Notes: generated by a model from the sequence alone, not told the origin. A DNA stretch of 64,000 nt from Komagataella phaffii GS115 (GCF_000027005.1 NC_012963.1:1674001-1738000), one strand, 5' to 3'. Counted from the first letter of the stretch, positions 45,878 to 56,092 are shown. Program-made: numbers and translations.

Positions 45878-46300
45878 ATGCCAATCAGAGCTATACCAAA
45901 GGTTTCTATTGCAAGAAACGGTGTTGGTATCTTTGTTCTTCCATGCAAAAGAATCGAGCTGCAATACTGTAACTGGGGTGGTTCCTCACAAGGAATGCGA
46001 GACTTCATCTCCAATAGACTTTCGAAATTTGCCTCTTCACACCCACAAATAGAGTTTAATGTGATTAAGAAGAGAGGCCATCCTGTGGTGAAGGGTCATT
46101 ATTCTGAGAATAACAATATAAAGCCAATCTGTGTCCGTAATTTGAATGTCGACAATGTCGAAAATGCGCTGAAAAAAGTGATCAACTCTTCAGGCCGCAA
46201 ATTGAAGAACCCAAAGCAAAACGTAGAGTCGTTGAACGAAAGTGTAAGAGGAATATGGTCCCCCTTCCACGTGCACAAAGACCACAGACACAATGTTTGA
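45878..46300 (+). CDS. MRPL51: Mitochondrial ribosomal protein mL43 (Mrpl51)
   Basis: A 140-residue large-subunit mitoribosomal protein. It carries SIARNGVGIFVLPCKRIELQYCNWGGSSQGMR, then NVIKKRGHPVVKGHY and the ICVRNLNVDNVENAL and VRGIWSP blocks, matching yeast Mrpl51, also 140 residues. The longest ORF adds 44 residues upstream but starts at GTG; the ATG at 45878 gives the exact family start. Confidence 0.95.
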   Translation: MPIRAIPKVSIARNGVGIFVLPCKRIELQYCNWGGSSQGMRDFISNRLSKFASSHPQIEFNVIKKRGHPVVKGHYSENNNIKPICVRNLNVDNVENALKKVINSSGRKLKNPKQNVESLNESVRGIWSPFHVHKDHRHNV

Positions 46301-46590
46301 AAAGTTTACTTTAAGAAATGAATGTAATGTAAATAGTAATAAATTGTGCTGCAATCTTGTCACCAGCCAAGAATAGGTAGTTTTACTACAACTTACGGTA
46401 TATGAGCCGATAGGTATTAACAATATGGCCTTTATTCCCCTCTATCAACGCTAACTCCTTGCCCTTTTTCCTTCTCCTAGTTTCCTCTCTCACCACCTCA
46501 TCCTCTCAGATAGTTCGACAATTCGCGGTTCACGTAGAGGCCAATAAAACCTTCCAAAAAACCACACCCAGGATTCCCTCTTAGGTAAAC

Positions 46591-48120
46591 ATGTTGCGTA
46601 CAATTGGAACCAAAGCTTCCGGAATCACCTTCAGGGGTGTTAGATTCCAGTCCACCAACCCAACTGTGAAAAAGTCAAAACCTTTGAGAAAGTTCTTGTT
46701 CCGATTGGGTCTTTTGACTGGTGTGTTTTATGCCGGAGGTGTCGCTGTGTCGTTGAAAAACGATATTGTTCAGGATGCTTTCATAGAACATGTCCCGCTG
46801 GGTGAGGCTCTGTTGGACTTCACCGAATATTACGTGAATCATCCAGAGGAGCTATCTTTCAGTAGCACCAAGCAAAAGCTTCAGAACTTCGATAAGACTG
46901 TTTTGATCCCAAAGCGAGGTGTTCAGTCTGCTAAAGTAGAAGATGTAGAACACATCAAAAATGTCACCAGGGGATCTGCTGACGAGTCAGTCAGTCTTAG
47001 CAAGACTATTTACAGCAATCTTAACTTGCCTTCTATTGATTTGGAATTCAAAGACGAAGTTTTGCAATCTAGTGTTGAACACTTGAACCATCTAATTGAT
47101 ACTATCAGAACTCAAGTTAACACTGTTGATCTATTACCCCAAGTTGAGCAATTAAAGAGTTCTATCAAGGAATTGGGCTCAAAGTATAACTCCTTTGTGA
47201 CCGACCGAAACACTGCTGTGGAAGAGGCACTAGCAAAACTGGACGATGAACTGAAGACAAAATATCAGAATAAAGAGTTGGCACTTACTGACAAGTACAT
47301 TTCTGATCTTCAAGAGACAAAAAGACAGATCGAGCTCAAGCATGACCAAATTTTGGCCAAAGAGCTTGACACTGCTCAGCGCCGTATTCTCTTGGAAGCC
47401 GAAAACATTATAGTACAGGCTAGAATTAATACCCTTTCGGAGTTCGAGTCGATCATTAGTGATAAAATTGACAACGAGAGAAATGGCAAGCTTAAAAACT
47501 TGGATGCACTGGCTAAAAGAGTAGAGGAGCTAGAGAATGTACAGATCAAGCTTTTCGACAACATATCAAATGCCGAGAAGTTAACCAATTTGAAGAAAAC
47601 AGTTTCCAAAATCAACCGCCTGCTAATTTCATCCAACGATGGCGTTGATGCAAAGACATTAATCAACGAGGTGAACAAGTTTAAGACTTATAGCAAGGAC
47701 CTCAATAACGAGTTAATCAGCTCTGTTTTGTTGAACTTACCTAATGATAAAGCTCTATCCAATGGAGTGTTATCTCAGGCGCAGCTGCTTGCCAGGTGGG
47801 ATCTTTTGACACCGGAGTTGAGATCTGCTTCCTTGCTTCCTCCTAATGCCGGTATTCTTGGCCATTTATCCTCCAAGCTGTTTAGTTTCTTTCTGTTGGG
47901 CAAATCTGGCACCCCAACCTCTGGAAATGACATCGAATCCGTCATTTCCAGAGTGCATGATAATTTGTTAAAAAACAGATTAGATGACGCTTTGGAAGAA
48001 GTTAGTAGTCTCAAAGGCTGGTCTAGAAAGCTCTCTGAAGATTGGATTGTGGAAGCTAGAAAGAAGCTAGAGTTGCAGGTACTAGTTGGTGTCCTGGAAA
48101 ACGAAGTAAGTTTGTTGTAG
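46591..48120 (+). CDS. MIC60: MICOS core subunit Mic60 (mitofilin)
   Basis: A 509-residue inner-membrane protein that shapes crista junctions. It has an N-terminal presequence (1-30, Arg-rich), a transmembrane span at about 35-55 (FLFRLGLLTGVFYAGGVAVSL), a coiled-coil intermembrane-space region (about 180-330), and the C-terminal mitofilin signature (residues 370-509, including AQLLARWDLLTPELRSASLLP and the final RKKLELQVLVGVLENEV). It is shortish but normal for yeasts (540 in S. cerevisiae). Confidence 0.94.
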   Translation: MLRTIGTKASGITFRGVRFQSTNPTVKKSKPLRKFLFRLGLLTGVFYAGGVAVSLKNDIVQDAFIEHVPLGEALLDFTEYYVNHPEELSFSSTKQKLQNFDKTVLIPKRGVQSAKVEDVEHIKNVTRGSADESVSLSKTIYSNLNLPSIDLEFKDEVLQSSVEHLNHLIDTIRTQVNTVDLLPQVEQLKSSIKELGSKYNSFVTDRNTAVEEALAKLDDELKTKYQNKELALTDKYISDLQETKRQIELKHDQILAKELDTAQRRILLEAENIIVQARINTLSEFESIISDKIDNERNGKLKNLDALAKRVEELENVQIKLFDNISNAEKLTNLKKTVSKINRLLISSNDGVDAKTLINEVNKFKTYSKDLNNELISSVLLNLPNDKALSNGVLSQAQLLARWDLLTPELRSASLLPPNAGILGHLSSKLFSFFLLGKSGTPTSGNDIESVISRVHDNLLKNRLDDALEEVSSLKGWSRKLSEDWIVEARKKLELQVLVGVLENEVSLL

Positions 48121-48148
48121 GTCATTATGTGGACAATATATACTATTA

Positions 48149-49666
48149 TCAAGTTACTTTTAAATGCTGATTTTTCAGCCCTTCATGTATAATTTCAACT
48201 AACGCTGCCTCTCTTTTCTTCATGCTATTGGATAGGTTGATGAATTGTAGCCTCTCACGAACAATGCATTTAGGATCAGTCAATTGGAACAAATGAGACA
48301 AATCTTCGATGCTGTTACTCAGAAAGCTTTGATTCGTTTCCACAATGTACACGTAGTTGTTAACCTCACAATAATACAGCAAAGCATAAGACCACTTTAA
48401 CACTTTCCTGGACTTAATCAGCAGCTTCATAGCTGTGCGGTAAAACTGGCAATCTATCCAAGAAATACCCAGGTCTTGCTGCATTTCTTGTACTCTGGAT
48501 TCTATACTCCGAAAGAGATCATTATCTTGATGAGCCGAGAGCTCATGCGAGATATAAAATTTGTAATAATGCAAATATCGTTTTAAGGATTGTTTGGTGG
48601 TTTGCTGTTTCTGATGCATCTCTTTTATTGCGGAAGCATCGTATCTAGAGCAATTGTAATACGCAGTACCATGCAGGGGCCAATCTTGTAGACATATCCA
48701 GCAAAATTGGTAGGCACATTTCTTGCACGTCATGTGGTTACAACCTCCGTTTTTCTCTATTACAGCATCGCATTTGGGACACTGCTTGGTGTTGATATCG
48801 ATCCAATTGGCTGTTTCTGAATCATCTTTAGATTTCCTTATCCAGTTCTTGGCAATGTTGCATGGGATAGGATCATGATCTTCGTAGGAACAGGCAAAAC
48901 AAAATGAATGGCTATACGGACAGGTAACGATGGGGAGGTTATGGGAATCAAGGTATTCCTTGAGAGTTCCAATTTCGTAAGTGCTGAACCCATCAAACTG
49001 AACAATACCTGTGCAGTCGGGAGCTGGACACCATTTTAGCTTTGGATTTGACTCTACGTAATTTTTGGCTATGTTCGAAATCATGATGTCGTAGAGAGGT
49101 TTGTGATCTTTCCCAGGAAAGTTGGAATCTAAAGCCTTCAGATCTTGTAGACTCACGGAGATGGAGCAACTGGGTTCCATGCAAAGTACCAAGCTGTCCT
49201 GTTGCCGCAACTTATCACTTAGATATCGGGTATAACACTTGACGCAATACTCATGGGAGCATTGTTCCAAATGAAACATCTGATCAACTTGCTCACAACA
49301 GATTGCACAAATTCTGGATAAGGAATGCAAAGGCAGAGAGTGCCTTAGCTTGCTACTCAAGGCAAGCCCTTTGGAAACTTTTATTTCATCTCCCAAAGAT
49401 AGGAAATCATCTAACACTTTATCCTCTCTCCAGTCATAATGTTGTAGCAACACCAAACATTCGTCTCTTGTCATTCCGATGAATGCTGCAACATGATCAG
49501 CCTTTTCAACGATAGAAATCCACAGTACATCCGAGGTTAGGGACTTGAAGAGGAATTCGATTTCAGAGTCTTGGGAAGTGATGTGCAGGTCCTGCAGATC
49601 AAATTCAAGGTCGTCCTCCGAAAGATCTAGTTCCTCTTCAGAGTCATAGTAGTCTGAGGTGGCCAT
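48149..49666 (-). CDS. HEL1: Ariadne-type RBR E3 ubiquitin ligase (Hel1)
   Basis: A 505-residue RING-IBR-RING ligase of the Ariadne/HHARI class. It has an acidic N terminus, RING1 starting C120-AIC (with HEYCVKCYTRYLS), an IBR domain (KWCPAPDCTGI, CPYSHSFCFAC), and RING2 with CPKCDAVIEKNGGCNHMTC, where the Cys in GGCNHM is the catalytic one that carries ubiquitin. The C-terminal helical Ariadne domain follows. Yeast Hel1 (551 residues) degrades excess histones. The longest ORF starts at 49846 and would overlap AHP1 by 32 bp; the ATG at 49666 (MATSDYYDSEEE) starts in the acidic tail typical of the family and avoids this. Confidence 0.9.
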   Translation of the reverse strand: MATSDYYDSEEELDLSEDDLEFDLQDLHITSQDSEIEFLFKSLTSDVLWISIVEKADHVAAFIGMTRDECLVLLQHYDWREDKVLDDFLSLGDEIKVSKGLALSSKLRHSLPLHSLSRICAICCEQVDQMFHLEQCSHEYCVKCYTRYLSDKLRQQDSLVLCMEPSCSISVSLQDLKALDSNFPGKDHKPLYDIMISNIAKNYVESNPKLKWCPAPDCTGIVQFDGFSTYEIGTLKEYLDSHNLPIVTCPYSHSFCFACSYEDHDPIPCNIAKNWIRKSKDDSETANWIDINTKQCPKCDAVIEKNGGCNHMTCKKCAYQFCWICLQDWPLHGTAYYNCSRYDASAIKEMHQKQQTTKQSLKRYLHYYKFYISHELSAHQDNDLFRSIESRVQEMQQDLGISWIDCQFYRTAMKLLIKSRKVLKWSYALLYYCEVNNYVYIVETNQSFLSNSIEDLSHLFQLTDPKCIVRERLQFINLSNSMKKREAALVEIIHEGLKNQHLKVT

Positions 49667-49814
49667 CAAGAGATAATTAGAAATATTAGACTTCGACTGA
49701 AATATGACTAAGAATCTCAGAAGTGACAGATTGATAAAGCTCTCTGCACAAGCGATGTCAGATGTTACCGAAAAATCAAATGTCGTATCTTTTACTATGA
49801 AGGTCCTGAATAAT

Positions 49815-50327
49815 CTATAGAGCTTCCAAAACCGCATCAGCACCACTGACAGTCACGCCTGAGCTTGTTTCAACACCAAAATAAGAAACAACACCGTCCT
49901 TGACAACGACGGCATATCTGGCACCACGAATCCCAAAAGAAGCAGGTACCTCGCTCTTTAGATAGCCCAACTCTTTCGACAGAGCGGCCAAGGGGTCATT
50001 TGCAAAGATGATCTCGTCTTTGGCACCTAAGGCTTTACCCCAAGCAGCATTGGCAAAAGGAGTGTCAGTGGTAATAACGACCACATCGTCTACGCCTTTC
50101 TTTTTGAATTCGTCGATTTTCTCAATGAAAACAGGAATGTGATTAGCCGTACAAGTAGGGGTAAATGCACCTGGGGCAGAAACAATTACTACGGTCCTAC
50201 CTGGCAATTTCTTCGATAAGTCGTATGGGATTGGAATAGCACAAGCTAAGACTCCAGAATTTTCAGGAGTCCATGGAATATACGTTAATGCCACATCCGT
50301 TGGGAATTTGTCACCTACTTGAACCAT
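49815..50327 (-). CDS. AHP1: Thioredoxin peroxidase, atypical 2-Cys Prx (Ahp1)
   Basis: A 170-residue Prx5-type peroxiredoxin that reduces alkyl hydroperoxides with thioredoxin. Peroxidatic Cys59 lies in PGAFTPTCTANHIP, and Cys29 matches the resolving Cys of yeast Ahp1 (176 residues). Methylotrophic yeasts also have the related peroxisomal Pmp20, which ends in a PTS1; this protein ends VLEAL, so it is the cytosolic form. A Yap1-type site and TATA-like sequence lie upstream. Confidence 0.93.
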   Translation of the reverse strand: MVQVGDKFPTDVALTYIPWTPENSGVLACAIPIPYDLSKKLPGRTVVIVSAPGAFTPTCTANHIPVFIEKIDEFKKKGVDDVVVITTDTPFANAAWGKALGAKDEIIFANDPLAALSKELGYLKSEVPASFGIRGARYAVVVKDGVVSYFGVETSSGVTVSGADAVLEAL

Positions 50328-50435
50328 TTTAGTATTTTAATCAAAACTCGTAATCAATTGACTGCACTGTACTGGAAACGAGGAAGTCATCGGAGTAACT
50401 GTAGTATTTATATGCAAGGCTGCTCTGCCACACGA

Positions 50436-50442
50436 TTAGTAA
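50436..50442. promoter_or_regulatory. Yap1-type response element of AHP1
   Basis: TTAGTAA, a known form of the Yap1 site (TTASTAA), lies about 110 bp upstream of the AHP1 ATG. A TATTTATAT stretch lies between the two. AHP1 is a standard Yap1 target in yeast. Confidence 0.6.
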
Positions 50443-50573
50443 TTTGCAGGCGGTTTTTCTCGAATTTCATCATCCAGACCCGTGAAATGATCTAATGAAG
50501 GTCGAAGACCCAGAACTTAGTGAATTTGATACCGAGGTTAAGCTTGAAATCTTCCTTCCGTTCTCGAGTCATT

Positions 50574-52805
50574 CTAAAGCCCCTCTAAACGGTCAATTGC
50601 CGATTTGATCTTCATTCCTATACGGGTACTCAGCTCGTAGTCATCGCTGTAGTCTTCTGCCTGTTTCAACCACTTTCGACTTTGAGCCAGCCCACCGGTA
50701 CTTTCCCTCTTCCAAACAAAGAGGGCCTTTTCGTAGAGGGAAGCGGGGTATAGCCATGGATCATGATGCAGTTTAAGCAGTTTCCCATCCGATCCAGTAA
50801 TATTGCCAATGACAACGTCTAACAATTTCTCACCTTCATTTATTCGACCCAATCTCCTCAGTGTAATGCTTTGCAAGGTATATCTAATCATAGATTCTTC
50901 TTTAGATTCCGGAAGAGTTCTTCCGAGATTGGAAGAAAACGGCGAATTGTTCTTGGCTGAATATCCCAGCATTTTCAGGGCTAATTCCAAATGCTCTGGA
51001 GGCATTCTATTGTAACCATTCCAAAAGTAATTGAGTTCATGAATTAAAGAAGTACCAACAGAGTCAACACTACTGGTTCCATATTTGGCAGAAGCCTCTT
51101 TAATACCTTTAACCTTCCTAATCAAAAATCTATCAAAGGGCATAGTCTTTGCCATAAACTTCCTTCTTCCAACAAGTTCTGGAGCTTCTAATAAATACTT
51201 GCTAGCCTGTTCTTTGTACCACTCCTGTTTCGAAGGATTAACTTGATCTTTACCATTTTTGGGTATGTTTTTGGTCTCACACATACGATAAGCTTCCAAG
51301 TAGCATGCTCCCGCAAAATAATAGTAAAGTCCATGAGACCAAGCATTTATGTCCACTAGTTTGATAAAATCTTTTGCAGCTCGTTCATATCGATGAAGAA
51401 AACAAAGGATCATCGCTCTGTCAAAAATCAATAATGCTTCAACCTGTTTCATTTCTATCTTCTTATCCAAAGCATCCATAAGATCAACCGCTTCTTCCAA
51501 TCGACCAGCGGAAGCCAGCATTCTGCCTTCCTGTAGTAGCCATAAACCACTATTGGGGAATAGAGCCCTTGCTTTCAACAACGCGGTAGAAAGCTTTTTT
51601 CCTGGATGTAATAGTGTGGGTTGGCCTGCTCCTATTGCTGCCCTAGTTTCCGTGTTCATTTTTCGTAAGCTTAAGGATCGACCAACATTGGGACTCTCTG
51701 GGGTATCAACCTTCTCGGTAAGAGTAGGGACGTCAAAATCAACATCTGTAAACTGGAAAGGACCATCGTAGAAAACTAACAATGCTAATAATCCAATACC
51801 ACCATGAATGTTTCTTTGATCACTGGCCTTCCATAACATTTTTAACCCCATTTCCCTTGATCCTTTGAATCCAACTACTGATAAAACTTTGCCAATAGTT
51901 GGAGGAACCAAAGATAGTACCACTTGTAGGATTCCAAAGCATAGGTTAACACCAGAATGAATGAACTCATCAATTACTGAATGATCGTGATTCTGCTGCG
52001 TCTGTTCACGGTCTAACTCAGGCGTGGTGTTACCGGATTCCTTATACCCTAAATCGTTTCGAAGTCTCTCTTTGGCAGGGGAGTTTCCGATGTGAGAGCC
52101 TTCAATGCGCTTAAGTTTCATGTTGTAGATCTTTTCGTATCTCTTAATGAGCTTCTCGTCTTTCTTTTGCTGAGGGTTCAATGGGAGATGAACTTCAGCG
52201 AAGCCGGAAGCTGTGGTTTTCTCGGAAGGAGCAGAACTCAGACTCGAAGTGGATCCATTGGCACTTGCAGAAAGGTAGACCAGATCCTGTTCAATAGAAA
52301 CACCAGTTAGCTTTTCAGTACTGCGAGTAATTTCATCCAAAGTGTGATAAGCTCGGCGCAGTTTGTAGAGGGCTTTAACACTTTCAATAGCGCTTTCACT
52401 AAGCAGCATTAAGAGCGCATTCAAAAGATTTGCTTCAGCATATGTCACGGCATACTCTGTTCCTGGTGGATAGATAGAGCTTGTCTTCAGGTTCCACTTT
52501 TCATTGTTCTGTTTCTCTTTCCAACACATTGACTCTGCCTCAATCAAAGTCTCGTTAGCCTTTTTCATAGTTTCCGGTTCAAAACCTAGCGTAGCCTCTA
52601 AAAATTGGATCACCCCCAGGGCTAGTTTCTGGATGGCAATTTCCTTATGGTTCGACAGCAAGTCGATCCCGATTGAAGTCCTATCATCCAACACGTAATC
52701 CATGGCCTTGAGTGCAGTCTCAAAATTGTATGCCTCATGCATCAGTTTATCGGCAGCCTCATCGTCACTTAGAGTGGCTTGCCTTTGAAATGGCAATCTG
52801 AACAT
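50574..52805 (-). CDS. IML2: IML2/TTC39-family protein
   Basis: A 743-residue helical-repeat protein of the Iml2/TTC39 family (yeast Iml2 731 residues). The N-terminal part has FETALKAMDYVLDDRTS and NLLNALLMLLSESAIESVKALYKLRRAYHTLDEI. A hydrophobic GVNLCFGILQVVLSLVPPTIGKVLSVVGFKGSREMGL block sits in the middle, and TPR-like repeats follow (LHPGKKLSTALLKARALFPNSGLWLLQEGR). Iml2 is implicated in lipid-droplet and inclusion-body clearance. There is no signal peptide. Confidence 0.88.
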   Translation of the reverse strand: MFRLPFQRQATLSDDEAADKLMHEAYNFETALKAMDYVLDDRTSIGIDLLSNHKEIAIQKLALGVIQFLEATLGFEPETMKKANETLIEAESMCWKEKQNNEKWNLKTSSIYPPGTEYAVTYAEANLLNALLMLLSESAIESVKALYKLRRAYHTLDEITRSTEKLTGVSIEQDLVYLSASANGSTSSLSSAPSEKTTASGFAEVHLPLNPQQKKDEKLIKRYEKIYNMKLKRIEGSHIGNSPAKERLRNDLGYKESGNTTPELDREQTQQNHDHSVIDEFIHSGVNLCFGILQVVLSLVPPTIGKVLSVVGFKGSREMGLKMLWKASDQRNIHGGIGLLALLVFYDGPFQFTDVDFDVPTLTEKVDTPESPNVGRSLSLRKMNTETRAAIGAGQPTLLHPGKKLSTALLKARALFPNSGLWLLQEGRMLASAGRLEEAVDLMDALDKKIEMKQVEALLIFDRAMILCFLHRYERAAKDFIKLVDINAWSHGLYYYFAGACYLEAYRMCETKNIPKNGKDQVNPSKQEWYKEQASKYLLEAPELVGRRKFMAKTMPFDRFLIRKVKGIKEASAKYGTSSVDSVGTSLIHELNYFWNGYNRMPPEHLELALKMLGYSAKNNSPFSSNLGRTLPESKEESMIRYTLQSITLRRLGRINEGEKLLDVVIGNITGSDGKLLKLHHDPWLYPASLYEKALFVWKRESTGGLAQSRKWLKQAEDYSDDYELSTRIGMKIKSAIDRLEGL

Positions 52806-53195
52806 ACTGGAGAACTGATCAATTACCGTATAGAGAAGGCAATAAAGGGGAACGATGTATTCTTAGATGGTTGAGAGATTAAATCATGGAGATAAGTATG
52901 CGATCGCGGGTCAGATTATTCGATTTAAGCTTTCAAAAGAATAATCGGCCGAAAGAGCAGTAGGCCTAGCAGATCAGCCTTAGCAACACATATTCGGGGC
53001 AATCCATGTAGCCAAAAACCAATAGAGCTAGTAACGTACTGTTTATTGTTTTGTGAATACATTTTTTCAAGGCAATTGCTCTCAGTTCTGAACCTCAATA
53101 TTATGGATGTTGAATGTCGGCAACTGTCACCTCAAAAAAAGCGCTCCATAATAATCACGTCTTGTTAAGAGGGCCCTTCTTCTCAAACACGAAGC
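52806..53195. other. Divergent promoter region IML2 / HMI1
   Basis: 390 bp between divergent genes; AT-rich, no ORF or clear motif. Confidence 0.6.
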
Positions 53196-55301
53196 ATGGA
53201 AAATGAAGATAGTACCGATTCGTTAGAGTTGAAAATAACAGACGATCAGTTTAGATCCATTACTTACTCACATGAACCCCTAACGGCACTAAAGATCGTA
53301 GCTGGGCCTGGATGCGGTAAGACTCACACATTAATTGCTCGCATAGTCCACCTGTTGAACAGTGAGGTGGATCCATGCCAAATTCTTGTCCTATCGCTCA
53401 CCAATAGGGCAGTTTTGTCTCTAAGGTCACGATTGATTGATTTAGTGGGCACTGAGCTAGCACAGCAGGTAAATATACAGACATTTCATTCCTTTGCTAT
53501 GAATGTGCTAAATGATCTGATACCCAATCAGTACGAGTTGCTGGGATTTGGAGGAACACAGATGATAAGCAAATTGGTCAATGTTCCATTTTTAAAGAGA
53601 AAAGATCAGATCACAAAGCTTTTAGAGCAGCAAATGATCAACAGGATGTCTAGTTCCCAGAAAACCTCCTCCACTTCCTCCTCCAACTTGAAAGTACAAC
53701 AGTTAGTTAAGTTCTTACACAACACTAATGTGTTAACTTCATCATCTATCATAAGTCAATGTACATTACTATTACGTGAAAACTCTCAAAAACTCAATCA
53801 TCGGGTGTTAATAGTCGATGAATTTCAGGATATGTACCCTGAATTAGTTCAATTGGTGGCCGTTTTAGCTTCTGATTGTCATCTCACAGTTGCCGGTGAT
53901 CCAGATCAGAGTATTTATTCGTTTTTAGGATCAACACCTTATGTGCTGAACGGGCTAGACAAAATATTACCACACAACTATAGTAAGATTGAAACCATTA
54001 ATTTGACTGCCACTTTCAGAATGTCTCTTCCCATAATCGAATCATCACAGCTATTCTCCATGTTCAAAAAACCGCTTACACCTGTAGAGTCTCCTGCTCC
54101 GAATTATCTGCCTAAACCTACAAAGAAATATTTTACAGACATTGCTCAGGAAGTTGATTTCATTTTGGAAGAAATATCTCGGTTAGTCCATCAGTGCGGA
54201 GGAGTTTTGAAACCTTCCGATTTTGCTATCCTTTCTTTCAAAAATGATGATATAAATTATGCCCAAAGTGTATTTGAGAAGCAAGGTATCAAGACCCAGA
54301 AACTGGGGTCTTCTCCTGAATGGACTAACAATGAGCTTTACCATTTTATCAATTTTCTCAGAGTAATCAATGATCCTGGCGCAGATTACCCCTTGATTTC
54401 CTGCCTATCTATCATTCCAGGTGTGGGCCATGTATCTCTGAGCTCCTTAGTCCTCAAAGCAATGTCTTCAGGTTCGCCAATATTTCATCTCCTAAAAGGA
54501 GTCAGACCAGTGATTGACAGCTTTGTTGAGGATTTGAACACTGTTAGAGATCGATTTTTTCAATATTTTGATGACCCGGACGAAATTTTCAAGATAACCT
54601 TAGAGTTTGCATCTAAGTACGGTCTTCTTCAGGCTATCAAATCCAACCCCAATTGGTCACAAAAACCTGACAGCTTTTATTTTAAACAACTTGAAAGTAT
54701 AAGGGTTGGCTTTCATATGGCAAGTAAACTCCGGTCACCGAATGAAACACTGGTACAGTATTTCATCGCCCATTTTGCTGATGAAATTGTGCAACCCACA
54801 GAAGATGCTATCAATTTCAGTACAATACATGGGGCGAAAGGATTAGAGTTCCCCGTCGTATTTCTGCTGGGTGCAACTCAGGTTTCCACGTTCAGATCTG
54901 AAGAAACCAAGAGACTGATCTATGTCGCACTCACGCGAGCAAAGCAGCTGTTATACTGGAATAAATACCTATACCATGAAGATGCGTCTGAAGAATATAA
55001 ATTTCAGAATGTATTTACAGATTCAATTCCATCGTGTTCCTATGAATATGTCAAGTACCTTTCAAAAATCACTCGTCGTACTCCTCCCAGCCTCAACGAT
55101 TATCATCAGGGGATAATGACCTGGAAAACCACCAAAAAGAAACCACAACTATTGCTAGAGACGCCTTCCAAATCAAAAGGACAAAATGGCGAAACACATC
55201 CAATTTTATACCCGAATAGTGTTGCTTTACCTTTTATGAAACTCGGAACTAGATGTTACCATAGTGCAGTCTCTGGACTTTTACGCCGAGTCATTAAATA
55301 G
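53196..55301 (+). CDS. HMI1: Mitochondrial UvrD-type helicase Hmi1
   Basis: A 701-residue superfamily 1 helicase. It contains the UvrD motifs: AGPGCGKTHT (Walker A), LSLTNRAV, FHSFAMNVL, VDEFQDMYPE (Walker B), GDPDQSIYSF, INFSTIHGAKGLEF, and YVALTRAKQLLYW. Length matches yeast Hmi1 (706), which is needed for mitochondrial DNA maintenance. Srs2 is ruled out by size. The N terminus is acidic and is not a presequence, but the last 16 residues (RCYHSAVSGLLRRVIK) are basic and amphipathic, as in Hmi1, whose targeting signal is unusual in being C-terminal. Confidence 0.87.
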   Translation: MENEDSTDSLELKITDDQFRSITYSHEPLTALKIVAGPGCGKTHTLIARIVHLLNSEVDPCQILVLSLTNRAVLSLRSRLIDLVGTELAQQVNIQTFHSFAMNVLNDLIPNQYELLGFGGTQMISKLVNVPFLKRKDQITKLLEQQMINRMSSSQKTSSTSSSNLKVQQLVKFLHNTNVLTSSSIISQCTLLLRENSQKLNHRVLIVDEFQDMYPELVQLVAVLASDCHLTVAGDPDQSIYSFLGSTPYVLNGLDKILPHNYSKIETINLTATFRMSLPIIESSQLFSMFKKPLTPVESPAPNYLPKPTKKYFTDIAQEVDFILEEISRLVHQCGGVLKPSDFAILSFKNDDINYAQSVFEKQGIKTQKLGSSPEWTNNELYHFINFLRVINDPGADYPLISCLSIIPGVGHVSLSSLVLKAMSSGSPIFHLLKGVRPVIDSFVEDLNTVRDRFFQYFDDPDEIFKITLEFASKYGLLQAIKSNPNWSQKPDSFYFKQLESIRVGFHMASKLRSPNETLVQYFIAHFADEIVQPTEDAINFSTIHGAKGLEFPVVFLLGATQVSTFRSEETKRLIYVALTRAKQLLYWNKYLYHEDASEEYKFQNVFTDSIPSCSYEYVKYLSKITRRTPPSLNDYHQGIMTWKTTKKKPQLLLETPSKSKGQNGETHPILYPNSVALPFMKLGTRCYHSAVSGLLRRVIK

Positions 55302-55312
55302 GTTTCTCTACA

Positions 55313-56092
55313 TTACGTTTTTGTCCTTTTTTGATTCTTGACCCCACCTTGGTCATCTTCTCTTTTCCTGATGTTGTTGTGATCCTTTTGGCTAACCTTT
55401 CGTGATATTGGCTGTGTTGTCTGCAGAAAGCCTACCGACAGAGGTTCATACCTTGGCATTGCAGATAGCCAGGGGACTTTCGGTGGCTCAATATTTTCCA
55501 TGAGTGTGCTCAATAAGTCGTTCTCCTCAAATTTCCTGGGAAACCCTAAAATTGTTGTGTTTGGAACGTTCAGTGCTTCAGATAATTGTGCTACAGAGCC
55601 TTTGGGAAGGGCTACCAGCTTTATCTCATCATCGGTACTTGATGCCATGAGACAAAGACTTGGAAAATGCTGAGTTAAAATATCTGGTTTGATGTCATCC
55701 TTGCAGACAAAAACATAGGAAATGTCCCTCACTGTCTTTCTATTCAGTTGAATTTTCTTACAGTTATCAAAGGAGAGTTTACGTTCTTTTTTTCCCTTTT
55801 GCACTTTATACTCCAAACTTTTGGTGGTGGAGTTGAATCCAATAGTCATTTTATCCACTACACTCGGCTTGTGAATGGTTGCTTCCAGATTCTTGCCGCT
55901 CAACTTGTTATACTTACTGACTGATCGCAAAATTTGAATCAAGATGTCAGTAATCCCTTTTAAAGTATCTTGACCCACTTCTGGCCATGCTGTCTGTGTG
56001 AATGGATTGTCGAGAAGTGGCTTGAGTACTTGTCTTCTCTGTTGTTCGATATTTGCCACCGAGGATCGAATCCTGCCATTTTTGGTAGCCAT
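55313..56092 (-). CDS. POP3: RNase P / RNase MRP subunit Pop3
   Basis: A 259-residue protein matching Pop3, a shared subunit of nuclear RNase P and MRP. The strongest blocks are RRQVLKPLLDNPFTQTAWPEV near the N terminus, YVFVCKDDIKPDILTQHFPSLC in the middle, and VPWLSAMPRYEPLSVGFLQTTQPISRK near the end, which parallel yeast Pop3 in order. The middle has a Lys-rich insert, making it longer than the yeast protein (195). The longest ORF opens at TTG (56098); the first ATG is 56092. Confidence 0.88.
   Translation of the reverse strand: MATKNGRIRSSVANIEQQRRQVLKPLLDNPFTQTAWPEVGQDTLKGITDILIQILRSVSKYNKLSGKNLEATIHKPSVVDKMTIGFNSTTKSLEYKVQKGKKERKLSFDNCKKIQLNRKTVRDISYVFVCKDDIKPDILTQHFPSLCLMASSTDDEIKLVALPKGSVAQLSEALNVPNTTILGFPRKFEENDLLSTLMENIEPPKVPWLSAMPRYEPLSVGFLQTTQPISRKVSQKDHNNIRKREDDQGGVKNQKRTKT

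Noticed and set aside
49667..49846. N-terminal extension of HEL1
   Set aside because: It would overlap AHP1 and adds a hydrophobic stretch with no family match; the ATG at 49666 begins the acidic tail expected of the family.
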